A stretch of DNA of 64,000 nucleotides from Shinella zoogloeoides (GTDB taxonomy: Bacteria > Pseudomonadota > Alphaproteobacteria > Rhizobiales > Rhizobiaceae). Each line of letters starts with the position of its first letter. Position 1 is the first letter of the stretch. Positions 35,199 to 43,035 of this stretch are shown here, piece by piece. The stretch is from the NCBI RefSeq assembly GCF_022682305.1, contig NZ_CP093528.1, positions 2,369,501-2,433,500 of the forward strand, in the 5' to 3' direction. The notes under the pieces were generated by a model that searched no databases, was not told the origin of the DNA, and saw only the letters and a program-made list of their open reading frames with translations. The translations under genes were made by a program, and so were the position numbers.

Positions 35199-35336
35199 TG
35201 CCCTTCACCCTACTCCTCTCCCCGTAAGCGGAGAGAGGGAACCTGCCCAGAGCAGGCTTGGGAATGGAGGAAACCGGCGCGGCATATCCCTTCTCCCCGT
35301 TCACGGGGAGAAGGTGGCAGCAGCCGGATGAGGGGC
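35199..35336. repeat. Rhizobial palindromic repeat element (copy C)
   Basis: The 138-bp element is highly similar to copy B in sequence and orientation. They share GAGGGAACCTGCC, GGAAACCGGCGCGGCATATC and the terminal AGCCGGATGAGGGGC. It starts two bases after the carnitine dehydrogenase stop and ends 22 bases before the acyl-CoA dehydrogenase start. Confidence 0.87.
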
Positions 35337-35358
35337 AAACCGAAACGAGGGGAATACA

Positions 35359-36519
35359 ATGAATTTCGCACTCACCGACGAACAGCAGATGATCGTGGAC
35401 ACGGTCCGCTCCTTCGTCGAAACGGAAATCTATCCGCATGAAAACGAGGTCGAGCGCACCGGCCATGTGCCGCCGGAACTCGGCCAGGAAATCGCGCGCA
35501 AGTGCAAGGAGATCGGTTTCTTCGGCTGCAACATGCCGGAAGAAGTCGGCGGCGCGGGTCTCGACCACACGTCCTTCACGCTGGTCGAGCGCGAGCTTGG
35601 CCGCGGCTCGATGGCGCTGACGGTCTTCTTCGGCCGCCCCTCCGGCATCCTGATGGCCTGCAACGACGAGCAGCGCGAACGCTATCTTCTGCCCGCCGTC
35701 AGCGGCGAGAAATTCGATGCGCTGGCCATGACCGAGCCGGACGCCGGCTCCGACGTGCGCGGCATGAAGTGCTTCGCCCGCAAGGACGGCGACGACTGGG
35801 TCGTCAACGGCACCAAGCACTTCATCAGCCACGCCAACATCGCCGATTTCGTCATCGTCTTCATCGCGACGGGCGAAGAAGACACGCCGCGCGGCAAGAA
35901 GAAGCTGATCACCTGCTTCCTCGTCGACCGCGGCACGCCCGGCTTCGAGATCCGCGAGGGCTACAATTCCGTCTCCCATCGCGGCTACAAGAACTGCATC
36001 CTCAATTTCGACGAATGCCGCCTGCCCTCCGCCCAGATCCTCGGCGAAGTGCACAAGGGCTTCGACATCGCCAACGACTGGCTCTACGCGACGCGCCTCA
36101 CCGTCGCCGCCACCTCCGTTGGCCGCGCCCGCCGCGCCTTCGATTACGCCCTCAATTACGCGGCCGAACGCAAGCAGTTCGGCAAGCCGATCGGCGCGAA
36201 CCAGGGCGTCTCCTTCAAGCTCGCCGACATGATCACCGAGATCGATGCCGCCGACCTCCTGACGCTGTCCGCAGCCTGGCGGCTCGACCAGGGCCTGCCA
36301 TCGAACCGCGAGATCGCCTCGGCCAAGGTCTACGCCACGGAAATGCTCGCCCGCGTCACCGACGAGGCGATCCAGATCTTCGGCGGCATGGGCCTGATGG
36401 ACGACCTGCCGCTCGCCCGCTTCTGGCGCGATGCCCGCGTCGAGCGCATCTGGGACGGCACATCGGAAATCCAGCGGCACATCATCAGCCGCGACCTGCT
36501 CAGGCCGCTGGGGGCGTAA
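35359..36519 (+). CDS. Acyl-CoA dehydrogenase, probable gamma-butyrobetainyl-CoA dehydrogenase
   Basis: A 386-residue FAD-dependent acyl-CoA dehydrogenase of normal length. The FAD/substrate signature is AMTEPDAGSDVRG (about 123-135). The second signature QIFGGMGLMDDLPLARFWRD is present. In the catalytic-base region IYEGTSEIQ of medium-chain enzymes this protein has IWDGTSEIQ, so Glu is replaced by Asp. In the operon it would convert gamma-butyrobetainyl-CoA to crotonobetainyl-CoA, feeding the CaiD-like hydratase. It is preceded by a GAGGGGAA element. Other short-chain acyl-CoA substrates remain possible. Confidence 0.85.
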   Translation: MNFALTDEQQMIVDTVRSFVETEIYPHENEVERTGHVPPELGQEIARKCKEIGFFGCNMPEEVGGAGLDHTSFTLVERELGRGSMALTVFFGRPSGILMACNDEQRERYLLPAVSGEKFDALAMTEPDAGSDVRGMKCFARKDGDDWVVNGTKHFISHANIADFVIVFIATGEEDTPRGKKKLITCFLVDRGTPGFEIREGYNSVSHRGYKNCILNFDECRLPSAQILGEVHKGFDIANDWLYATRLTVAATSVGRARRAFDYALNYAAERKQFGKPIGANQGVSFKLADMITEIDAADLLTLSAAWRLDQGLPSNREIASAKVYATEMLARVTDEAIQIFGGMGLMDDLPLARFWRDARVERIWDGTSEIQRHIISRDLLRPLGA

Positions 36520-36525
36520 CCGGAA

Positions 36526-38586
36526 ATGGTGCGTTCTCTCGACCGCCTCATCCGTCCGAAATCCATCGCCGTCTTCGGCGGCAAGGAAGCGCGGCGGGTC
36601 ATCTATCAATGCGACAAGATGGGCTTTTCCGGCGATATCTGGCCGGTGCATCCGCGCGAGGACGAAATCCTCGGCCGCAAATGCTATCGCTCGGTCGCCG
36701 ACCTTCCCGGTGCGCCGGACGCCTCCTTCGTCGGCGTCAACCGCGAGCTCACCATCGGCATCATCCGTGACCTCGCTGCGCGCGGCGCAGGCGGCGCGGT
36801 CTGCTACGCCTCCGGCTTCCGCGAAGCCGTCAGCGAGCTTGCCGATGGCGATGACCTGCAAAGGGCGCTGGTGGAAGCCGCCGGCGACATGCCGATCCTC
36901 GGCCCCAACTGCTACGGCTTCATCAACATGCTGGACGGCGCCCTGCTCTGGCCCGACCAGCACGGCATGCTGCGTATAGAAAAGGGCGTCGCCGTCCTCA
37001 CGCAGTCCTCAAACATCGCCTGCAACGTCTCGATGCAGCAGCGCGGCCTGCCGCTCGCCTATATCCTGACCGCCGGCAACCAGGCGCAGACCGGCCTTGC
37101 CGATCTCGCCTGCGCCGTGCTCGAAGACCCGCGCGTCACCGCCGTCGGCCTCCATATCGAGGGCTTCGACAGCCTCGCTTCGCTGGAGCGCCTGGGCCTT
37201 CGCGCCCGCGAGCTGAAGAAGCCGGTCGTCACGCTGAAGGTCGGCAAATCGGAACAGGCGCAGCTCGCCACCGTCTCGCACACCGCCTCGCTCGCCGGCA
37301 ACGACGCCGTCTCCTCGGCGCTGCTTTCCCGCCTCGGCATCGGCCGTGTCGAGACCCTGCCGGAACTGCTGGAAACCCTGAAGCTGCTGCATGTCGCCGG
37401 CCCCCTTTCGAGCCACGACATCTCCTCCATGTCCTGCTCGGGCGGCGAGGCCTCGCTGATGGCGGATGCCGGCGTGAAGCGGAAGGTCGTCTACCGCGAC
37501 CTGAAGCCGGAACAGCGCCAGCCGCTGCGCGAAACGCTCGGCCAGATGGTGACGATCTCCAACCCGCTCGACTACCACACCTTCGTCTGGGGCAACCGCG
37601 AGAAGCAGACCGCCGCCTTCACCACCATGATGCAGGGCGGCTATGCGCTGAACCTCGTCGTGCTCGATTTCCCCCGCCTCGACCGTTGCGACGCCGCCGA
37701 CTGGACCACCACCTGCGAGGCCCTGATCGACGCGGCACGGGCGACGGGCGAAAATGCCGGCATCGTCGCCAGCATGGGCGAGAACCTGCCGGAAGCAACA
37801 GCCGAAATGCTGGTGCGAAACGGCGTCGTGCCCTTCTACGGCATCGAGGAGGCGCTTGCCGCCGCCGATGCCGCCGCTGGCATAGGCGAAGCCTGGTCGA
37901 AGCCGCTTGCCGCCCCGCTGCTCAAGGCCCCGACCGGCGAAGGCGAGGCGATCACGCTCACCGAGCGCGAGGCCAAGCAGGCGCTCGGCGCCCATGGCCT
38001 TCCCGTCCCCAAGGGCCTCACCGCCGAAACGGCGGAAGCCGCGGCGCAGGCAGCCGAAACACTCGGTTTCCCCATCGTGCTCAAGGGCCTCGGCGTGGCG
38101 CACAAGACCGAAGCCGGCGCGGTCAAGCTCAACCTTGCCGGCCGGCAAGCCGTTCTCGATGCGGCAAAGGCCATGGCCGGCGTCGCCTCGGGCTTCCTCG
38201 TGGAAAAGATGGTGGGCAAACCGGTCGCCGAACTCATCGTCGGCGCGATGCGCGATCCCGTCGCCGGTCCGGTGCTGACCATCGGTGCCGGTGGCATCCT
38301 CGTCGAACTGCTTGAAGATTCGGCGATTTTGACCCTGCCGACCGACGAGAAGACGATCCGCGAGGCCATCTCCGGCCTCAAGATCGCCAAGCTGCTGAAC
38401 GGCTATCGCGGCGCGCCGAAGGGCGATATCGACGCCCTTGTCGCCGCCGTCGCATCAGCGGCATCCTATGTCGTTTCAAACGCCTCAATAATCGAAGAAC
38501 TGGACGTTAATCCCATAATGGTGCTCCCCGCCGGCGACGGTGTCGTGGCGGCCGATGCACTGATCCGTCTGAGGAAACAATCATGA
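36526..38586 (+). CDS. NDP-forming acyl-CoA synthetase, probable gamma-butyrobetaine/carnitine-CoA ligase
   Basis: A 686-residue acetate-CoA-ligase (ADP-forming) family protein. It has a CoA-binding domain (SIAVFGGKEARRV near 13), a succinyl-CoA-ligase-like part with the phospho-His segment VSHTASLAGND (about 247-257), and a C-terminal ATP-grasp domain (about 475-686, with FPIVLKGLGVAHKTEAG and GAGGILVEL). It starts 7 bases after the dehydrogenase gene and overlaps the hydratase start in an ATGA. In context it should activate gamma-butyrobetaine or crotonobetaine with CoA. This class is unrelated to the AMP-forming CaiC of enterobacteria, so the substrate is inferred from position. Confidence 0.83.
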   Translation: MVRSLDRLIRPKSIAVFGGKEARRVIYQCDKMGFSGDIWPVHPREDEILGRKCYRSVADLPGAPDASFVGVNRELTIGIIRDLAARGAGGAVCYASGFREAVSELADGDDLQRALVEAAGDMPILGPNCYGFINMLDGALLWPDQHGMLRIEKGVAVLTQSSNIACNVSMQQRGLPLAYILTAGNQAQTGLADLACAVLEDPRVTAVGLHIEGFDSLASLERLGLRARELKKPVVTLKVGKSEQAQLATVSHTASLAGNDAVSSALLSRLGIGRVETLPELLETLKLLHVAGPLSSHDISSMSCSGGEASLMADAGVKRKVVYRDLKPEQRQPLRETLGQMVTISNPLDYHTFVWGNREKQTAAFTTMMQGGYALNLVVLDFPRLDRCDAADWTTTCEALIDAARATGENAGIVASMGENLPEATAEMLVRNGVVPFYGIEEALAAADAAAGIGEAWSKPLAAPLLKAPTGEGEAITLTEREAKQALGAHGLPVPKGLTAETAEAAAQAAETLGFPIVLKGLGVAHKTEAGAVKLNLAGRQAVLDAAKAMAGVASGFLVEKMVGKPVAELIVGAMRDPVAGPVLTIGAGGILVELLEDSAILTLPTDEKTIREAISGLKIAKLLNGYRGAPKGDIDALVAAVASAASYVVSNASIIEELDVNPIMVLPAGDGVVAADALIRLRKQS

Positions 38587-39365
38587 CCGGACCGATACGC
38601 CAGCGCCGCGAAGGCGGCATCCTCGAAGTCACGATCGATCGCCCCAAGGCGAACGCCATCGATCTTGCGACCAGCCGCATCATGGGCGAGGTCTTCCGGG
38701 AATTCCGCGACGACGACACGCTGCGCGTCGCCATCATCACCGGCGCGGGGGAGAAATTCTTCTGTCCGGGATGGGACCTGAAAGCCGCGGCGGCAGGCGA
38801 TGCCGTCGATGGCGACTATGGCGTCGGCGGTTTCGGCGGCATGCAGGAGCTGCGCGACCTCAACAAACCGATCATCGCAGCCATCAACGGCATCTGCTGC
38901 GGCGGCGGCTTCGAGATCGCGCTGTCGACCGACCTCATCCTCGCCGCCGAGCACGCGACCTTCGCCCTCCCGGAAATCCGTTCCGGCACGGTGGCGGATG
39001 CCGCCTCGATCAAGCTGCCGAAGCGCATTCCCTATCACATCGCCATGGACATGCTGCTCACCGGCCGCTGGCTGGATGTTCAGGAGGCGCACCGCTGGGG
39101 CTTCGTCAACGAGATCCTGCCGGCCGACAAGCTCATGGACCGCGCCTGGGAGCTGGCGCGCCTGCTCGAAAGCGGCCCGCCGCTCGTCTACGCCGCCATC
39201 AAGGAAGTGGTGCGCGCCGCCGAGGGCGACACCTTCCAGGGAACCATGAACAAGATCACCAAGCGGCAGTTCCGCACGGTCGATATTCTTTATTCCAGCG
39301 AGGATCAGCTCGAGGGCGCCCGCGCCTTCGCGGAGAAGCGCGATCCCGTCTGGAAGGGGCGATGA
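38583..39365 (+). CDS. caiD: CaiD-like crotonobetainyl-CoA hydratase
   Basis: A 260-residue crotonase-fold enzyme that resembles E. coli CaiD from end to end. Shared stretches recalled from CaiD are DRPKANAID, RVAIITGAGEKFF, GWDLKAAA and the C-terminal FAEKRDPVWKGR. The two acidic positions of crotonases are kept (Glu in CCGGGFEIAL and in ALPEIRSG). It would hydrate crotonobetainyl-CoA to L-carnitinyl-CoA. Its start overlaps the ligase stop. This gene gives the strongest single-protein evidence that the operon is for gamma-butyrobetaine/carnitine. Confidence 0.9.
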   Translation: MTGPIRQRREGGILEVTIDRPKANAIDLATSRIMGEVFREFRDDDTLRVAIITGAGEKFFCPGWDLKAAAAGDAVDGDYGVGGFGGMQELRDLNKPIIAAINGICCGGGFEIALSTDLILAAEHATFALPEIRSGTVADAASIKLPKRIPYHIAMDMLLTGRWLDVQEAHRWGFVNEILPADKLMDRAWELARLLESGPPLVYAAIKEVVRAAEGDTFQGTMNKITKRQFRTVDILYSSEDQLEGARAFAEKRDPVWKGR

Positions 39366-39424
39366 CACGACGCTCCAAGACGGAACGGGAAGGAGAATAA
39401 TACGGCGCCGGCATAAAAACCGGT

Positions 39425-39441
39425 CGTAAGGTTGCCTTACG
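39425..39441. promoter_or_regulatory. Inverted repeat before the Dpp-type transporter genes
   Basis: CGTAAGG-TTG-CCTTACG, a perfect 7-bp stem with a 3-nt loop, lies in the 147-base gap between the hydratase and binding-protein genes. It may be an internal operator or an attenuating hairpin. No T-run follows it. Confidence 0.45.
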
Positions 39442-39512
39442 GGCGAAAAACAGAAATTCTGCCAATCATAATGACAAAAGCCCAGAACGGGTCAGCGAAA
39501 GGGAACAGGGGA

Positions 39513-41102
39513 ATGACTGATTACACCAAGTACCTCACCAGCCAGGTCACGCTCGGCAAGATGAACCGTCGTGAGTTCATGGGCCGCGCCGCCGCCTTCG
39601 GCATCACGCTCGCCGCCGCCGGCACGATGTTCGACACCGCCGCCAGGGCACAGGAGCCCAAGCGTGGCGGCCATCTGAAGCTCGGCCTCGAAGGCGCAGC
39701 CGCGACCGACTCGAAGGACCCGGCAAAGGCGCTCTCGCAGTTCATGTTCGTCGTCGGCCGCAACTGGGGCGACATGCTGGTGGAATCCGAGCCGCTGACC
39801 GGCAAGCCCGTCCCGGCGCTCGCCGAATCCTGGGAACCCTCCGCCGATGCCTCGACCTGGACCTTCAACATCCGCAAGGGCGTGAAATTCCACGACGGCA
39901 AGGAACTGACCGTCGACGACGTCATCAAGACCCTGCAGCGCCACACCGACGAGAAGTCGGAATCGGGCGCGCTCGGCGTCATGAAATCGATCAAGGAAAT
40001 CAAGGCCGATGGCGACAAGCTGGTGCTCGTCCTGACCGAAGGCAACGCCGATCTGCCGCTGCTGCTCACCGACTACCACCTCGTCATCCAGCCGAACGGC
40101 GGCCTCGACGATCCGAACGCGCAGATCGGCACCGGTCCCTACAAGGTCACCAGCTTCGAGGCCGGCGTACGCGCCACCTTCGAGCGCAACAAGGACGACT
40201 GGCGACAGGACCGCGGCTTCGTCGACACGATCGAGATGATCGCTATGAACGACGCGACCGCCCGCATCGCCGCCCTCTCCTCCGGCCAGGTGCACTACAT
40301 CAACCGCGTCGACCCGAAGACCGTCGATCTTCTGAAGCGCGCGCCGAACGTGGAAATCCTCTCCACCTCCGGCCGTGGCCATTACGTGTTCATCATGCAT
40401 TGCGACACCGCGCCGTTCGACAACAACGACCTGCGCATGGCGCTGAAATACTCCATGGACCGCGAGGCGATGCTGGAGAAGGTGCTGAACGGCTACGGCA
40501 AGGTCGGCAACGACTTCCCGATCAACGAGACCTATGCCCTCTTCCCGGAAGGCATCGAGCAGCGCACCTACGATCCCGACAAGGCCGCCTTCCACTACAA
40601 GAAGTCGGGCCATAGCGGCTCGGTGCTGCTGCGCACGTCCGACGTGGCCTTCCCGGGTGCCGTCGATGCCGCCGTCCTCTACCAGCAAAGCGCCAAGAAG
40701 GCCGGCATCGATATCGAGGTGAAGCGCGAGCCGGGCGACGGCTACTGGTCGAACGTCTGGAACGTCCAGCCCTTCTGCACCTCCTACTGGGGCGGCCGAC
40801 CGACGCAGGACCAGATGTATTCCACCGCCTATCTCTCGACGGCCGACTGGAACGACACGCGCTTCAAGCGCGAGGACTTCGACAAGCTGCTGCTCCAGGC
40901 CCGCTCCGAACTGGACGAGGCCAAGCGCAAGGACATGTACCGCACCATGGCCATGATGGTGCGTGACGAGGGCGGCCTGATCCTGCCGATGTTCAACGAC
41001 TTCGTGAACGCCGCCGGCAAGAACGTGAAGGGCTACGTCCACGACATCGGCAACGACATGTCGAACGGCTATGTCGCAACCCGCGTCTGGCTCGACGCCT
41101 GA
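39513..41102 (+). CDS. ABC transporter binding protein, peptide/nickel (Dpp/Opp) family
   Basis: A 529-residue cluster-C binding protein with a Tat-like N-terminus (NRREFMGRAAAFG near residues 16-28, cleavage after AARAQ near 46). Family strands GTGPYKVTSFEAG and FDNNDLRMALKYSMDREAM are present. The start ATG 39513 has AAGGGA eight bases upstream; ATG 39471 would add 14 residues. The location in the carnitine operon suggests it captures carnitine, gamma-butyrobetaine or a conjugate rather than peptides. Unlike the other binding-protein genes in this window it overlaps the next gene, with no palindrome between. Confidence 0.9.
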   Translation: MTDYTKYLTSQVTLGKMNRREFMGRAAAFGITLAAAGTMFDTAARAQEPKRGGHLKLGLEGAAATDSKDPAKALSQFMFVVGRNWGDMLVESEPLTGKPVPALAESWEPSADASTWTFNIRKGVKFHDGKELTVDDVIKTLQRHTDEKSESGALGVMKSIKEIKADGDKLVLVLTEGNADLPLLLTDYHLVIQPNGGLDDPNAQIGTGPYKVTSFEAGVRATFERNKDDWRQDRGFVDTIEMIAMNDATARIAALSSGQVHYINRVDPKTVDLLKRAPNVEILSTSGRGHYVFIMHCDTAPFDNNDLRMALKYSMDREAMLEKVLNGYGKVGNDFPINETYALFPEGIEQRTYDPDKAAFHYKKSGHSGSVLLRTSDVAFPGAVDAAVLYQQSAKKAGIDIEVKREPGDGYWSNVWNVQPFCTSYWGGRPTQDQMYSTAYLSTADWNDTRFKREDFDKLLLQARSELDEAKRKDMYRTMAMMVRDEGGLILPMFNDFVNAAGKNVKGYVHDIGNDMSNGYVATRVWLDA

Positions 41103-42211
41103 TGACCGGCAACGGACCGGCGCACGGTCCGGAGCTGACAGCGACGACGGCTGCGGGCGAAGCCCCGCAGTCGGCCGGAGCTGCCGGGTCGGTTGCGTCC
41201 ACGGGAACCCCAGCCATCGAGGGCACGCCCTCCTTCTGGGCGAAACTCAGCAAGAGCAGCCCGCTCGCTGCACTCATCCTGCAACGCCTCGCGCTCAGCG
41301 TGGCCTTGCTCTTCGCCGTGTCGCTGATGATCTTCGGCGGCGTGGAAGCCCTGCCCGGCGACTTCGCGACCACCTATCTCGGACAGTCCGCGACACCGCA
41401 GGCCGTGGAGAACATCCGCAAGGACCTCGGCCTCGACCAGCCGGCCACCACCCGCTACGTCAAATGGCTCGGCGGCGCTCTTCAGGGTGATTTCGGCGCC
41501 TCCTGGGCCTCCAAGCAATCGGTCAGCGAGCAGATCGGCAAGCGCCTCGGCAATTCGCTGTTCCTCGCCTTCTTCGCGGCGATCATATCGGTGCCATTGG
41601 CCGTCGGCCTCGGCATGCTGGCGGTGCAATACCGGAACCGCCTGCCAGACAAGATCATCAACGTCGTATCGCTGGCGGCGATCTCCCTGCCGGAGTTCTT
41701 CGTCGGCTACCTGCTGATCCTGTTCTTCGCGGTGAAGATGGGCATCGCCACCTTCCCGGCTACGGTCTACGACACGATGACGATCGGCGAGCGGCTGTCG
41801 GCCATCGCTTTGCCCACCGCCACGCTCGTCCTCGTCGTGCTCGCCCACATGATGCGCATGACGCGGGCGGCGATCCTCAACGTCATGTCGTCGGCCTATG
41901 TCGAGACGGCGGAGCTTAAGGGGCTTTCGAGCCTGCGCATCATCGCCAGGCATGCCGCGCCCAATGCGGTGGCCCCGGTCATCAACGTCATCGCGCTGAA
42001 CCTCGCCTATCTCGTGGTCGGCGTCGTCGTCGTGGAGGTGGTCTTCGTCTATCCCGGCATGGGCCAGTACATGGTCGACGCCGTGACGGTGCGCGACATG
42101 CCCGTCGTGCAGGCCTGCGGCCTGATCTTCGCCGCCTTCTACATCTTCCTCAACATGTTCGCCGATATCCTCGCGATTGTCGCGAACCCCAGATTGAGGC
42201 ATCCGCGATGA
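41102..42211 (+). CDS. ABC transporter permease, DppB type
   Basis: A 369-residue permease. About 55 Ala/Gly/Thr-rich, poorly ordered residues precede the first helix, an unusually long N-terminal extension for DppB. The core has the PGD motif after helix 1 (EALPGDFA), LGLDQPATTRYVKWL, and the EAA-like loop VETAELKGLSSLRIIAR. It is translationally coupled to the genes on both sides (TGATG before, ATGA after). Confidence 0.88.
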   Translation: MTGNGPAHGPELTATTAAGEAPQSAGAAGSVASTGTPAIEGTPSFWAKLSKSSPLAALILQRLALSVALLFAVSLMIFGGVEALPGDFATTYLGQSATPQAVENIRKDLGLDQPATTRYVKWLGGALQGDFGASWASKQSVSEQIGKRLGNSLFLAFFAAIISVPLAVGLGMLAVQYRNRLPDKIINVVSLAAISLPEFFVGYLLILFFAVKMGIATFPATVYDTMTIGERLSAIALPTATLVLVVLAHMMRMTRAAILNVMSSAYVETAELKGLSSLRIIARHAAPNAVAPVINVIALNLAYLVVGVVVVEVVFVYPGMGQYMVDAVTVRDMPVVQACGLIFAAFYIFLNMFADILAIVANPRLRHPR

Positions 42212-43035
42212 GACTTTCCTCCATTCCCGTCAGCGCATGGGTCGGCATCGCGGGCATCGCGCTTGCCCTCTTCTGCGCCCTCTTCGCCCCCTTCATCGCG
42301 CCGCACGGCGAAAGCGAGATCGTCGGCTCCGTCTGGCAGCCGATGGGCGGCGACTTCCTGCTCGGCACGGACAATCTCGGCCGCGACCTCTTCTCGCGGC
42401 TGATCTTCGGCGCCCGCACCACGGTCTTCGTGGCGCTGGCGGCAACCGTGCTCTCCTTCTCGCTCGGCATGCTGCTGTCCTTCACGGCAGCGGTGACGGG
42501 CGGGTTCATCGACCAGATCTTCTCGCGCTTCAACGACCTGATGATGGCGATCCCGACGCTGATCTTCGCCCTCGTCGTGCTGGCCGTGCTGCCGCAGCAG
42601 CTCTGGATCCTCATCCTCGTCATGGCGGTGCTCGACAGCACGCGCGTCTACCGCATCGGCCGGGCCGTGGCGCTCGACGTCGCGGTCATGGAATTCGTGG
42701 AGGCGGCACGGCTGCGCGGCGAAGGCACGGGCTGGATCATCTTCCGCGAGATTCTTCCCAACACGCTCTCGCCGCTGCTGGCCGAATTCGGCCTGCGCTT
42801 CGCCTTCTCGATCCTGTTCCTCTCCACCCTCTCCTTCCTCGGCCTCGGCATCCAGCCGCCGGCCGCCGACTGGGGCGGCATGGTCAAGGACAACAAGGAC
42901 GGCATCATCTTCGGCATTTCGGCCGCGCTTATTCCAGGCGGGGCGATCGCCGGGCTGGCCATCTGCGTCAACCTCGTCGTCGACTGGCTGATGAAACGCA
43001 CCTCGAGCCTGAAGGGGGGACGCGGCGATGCCTGA
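42208..43035 (+). CDS. ABC transporter permease, DppC type
   Basis: A 275-residue permease with the DppC signatures LLGTDNLGRDLFSRLIFG (about 50-67) and the EAA loop VEAARLRGEGTGWIIFRE (about 167-184). It pairs with the DppB-type permease. Its stop overlaps the ATPase start by eight bases. Confidence 0.9.
   Translation: MRLSSIPVSAWVGIAGIALALFCALFAPFIAPHGESEIVGSVWQPMGGDFLLGTDNLGRDLFSRLIFGARTTVFVALAATVLSFSLGMLLSFTAAVTGGFIDQIFSRFNDLMMAIPTLIFALVVLAVLPQQLWILILVMAVLDSTRVYRIGRAVALDVAVMEFVEAARLRGEGTGWIIFREILPNTLSPLLAEFGLRFAFSILFLSTLSFLGLGIQPPAADWGGMVKDNKDGIIFGISAALIPGGAIAGLAICVNLVVDWLMKRTSSLKGGRGDA

Noticed and set aside
33521..35336. CRISPR array or insertion sequence
   Set aside because: There are only two long copies 1.7 kb apart with a gene in between, no short regular spacers, and no transposase frame. 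They are palindromic rhizobial repeats.
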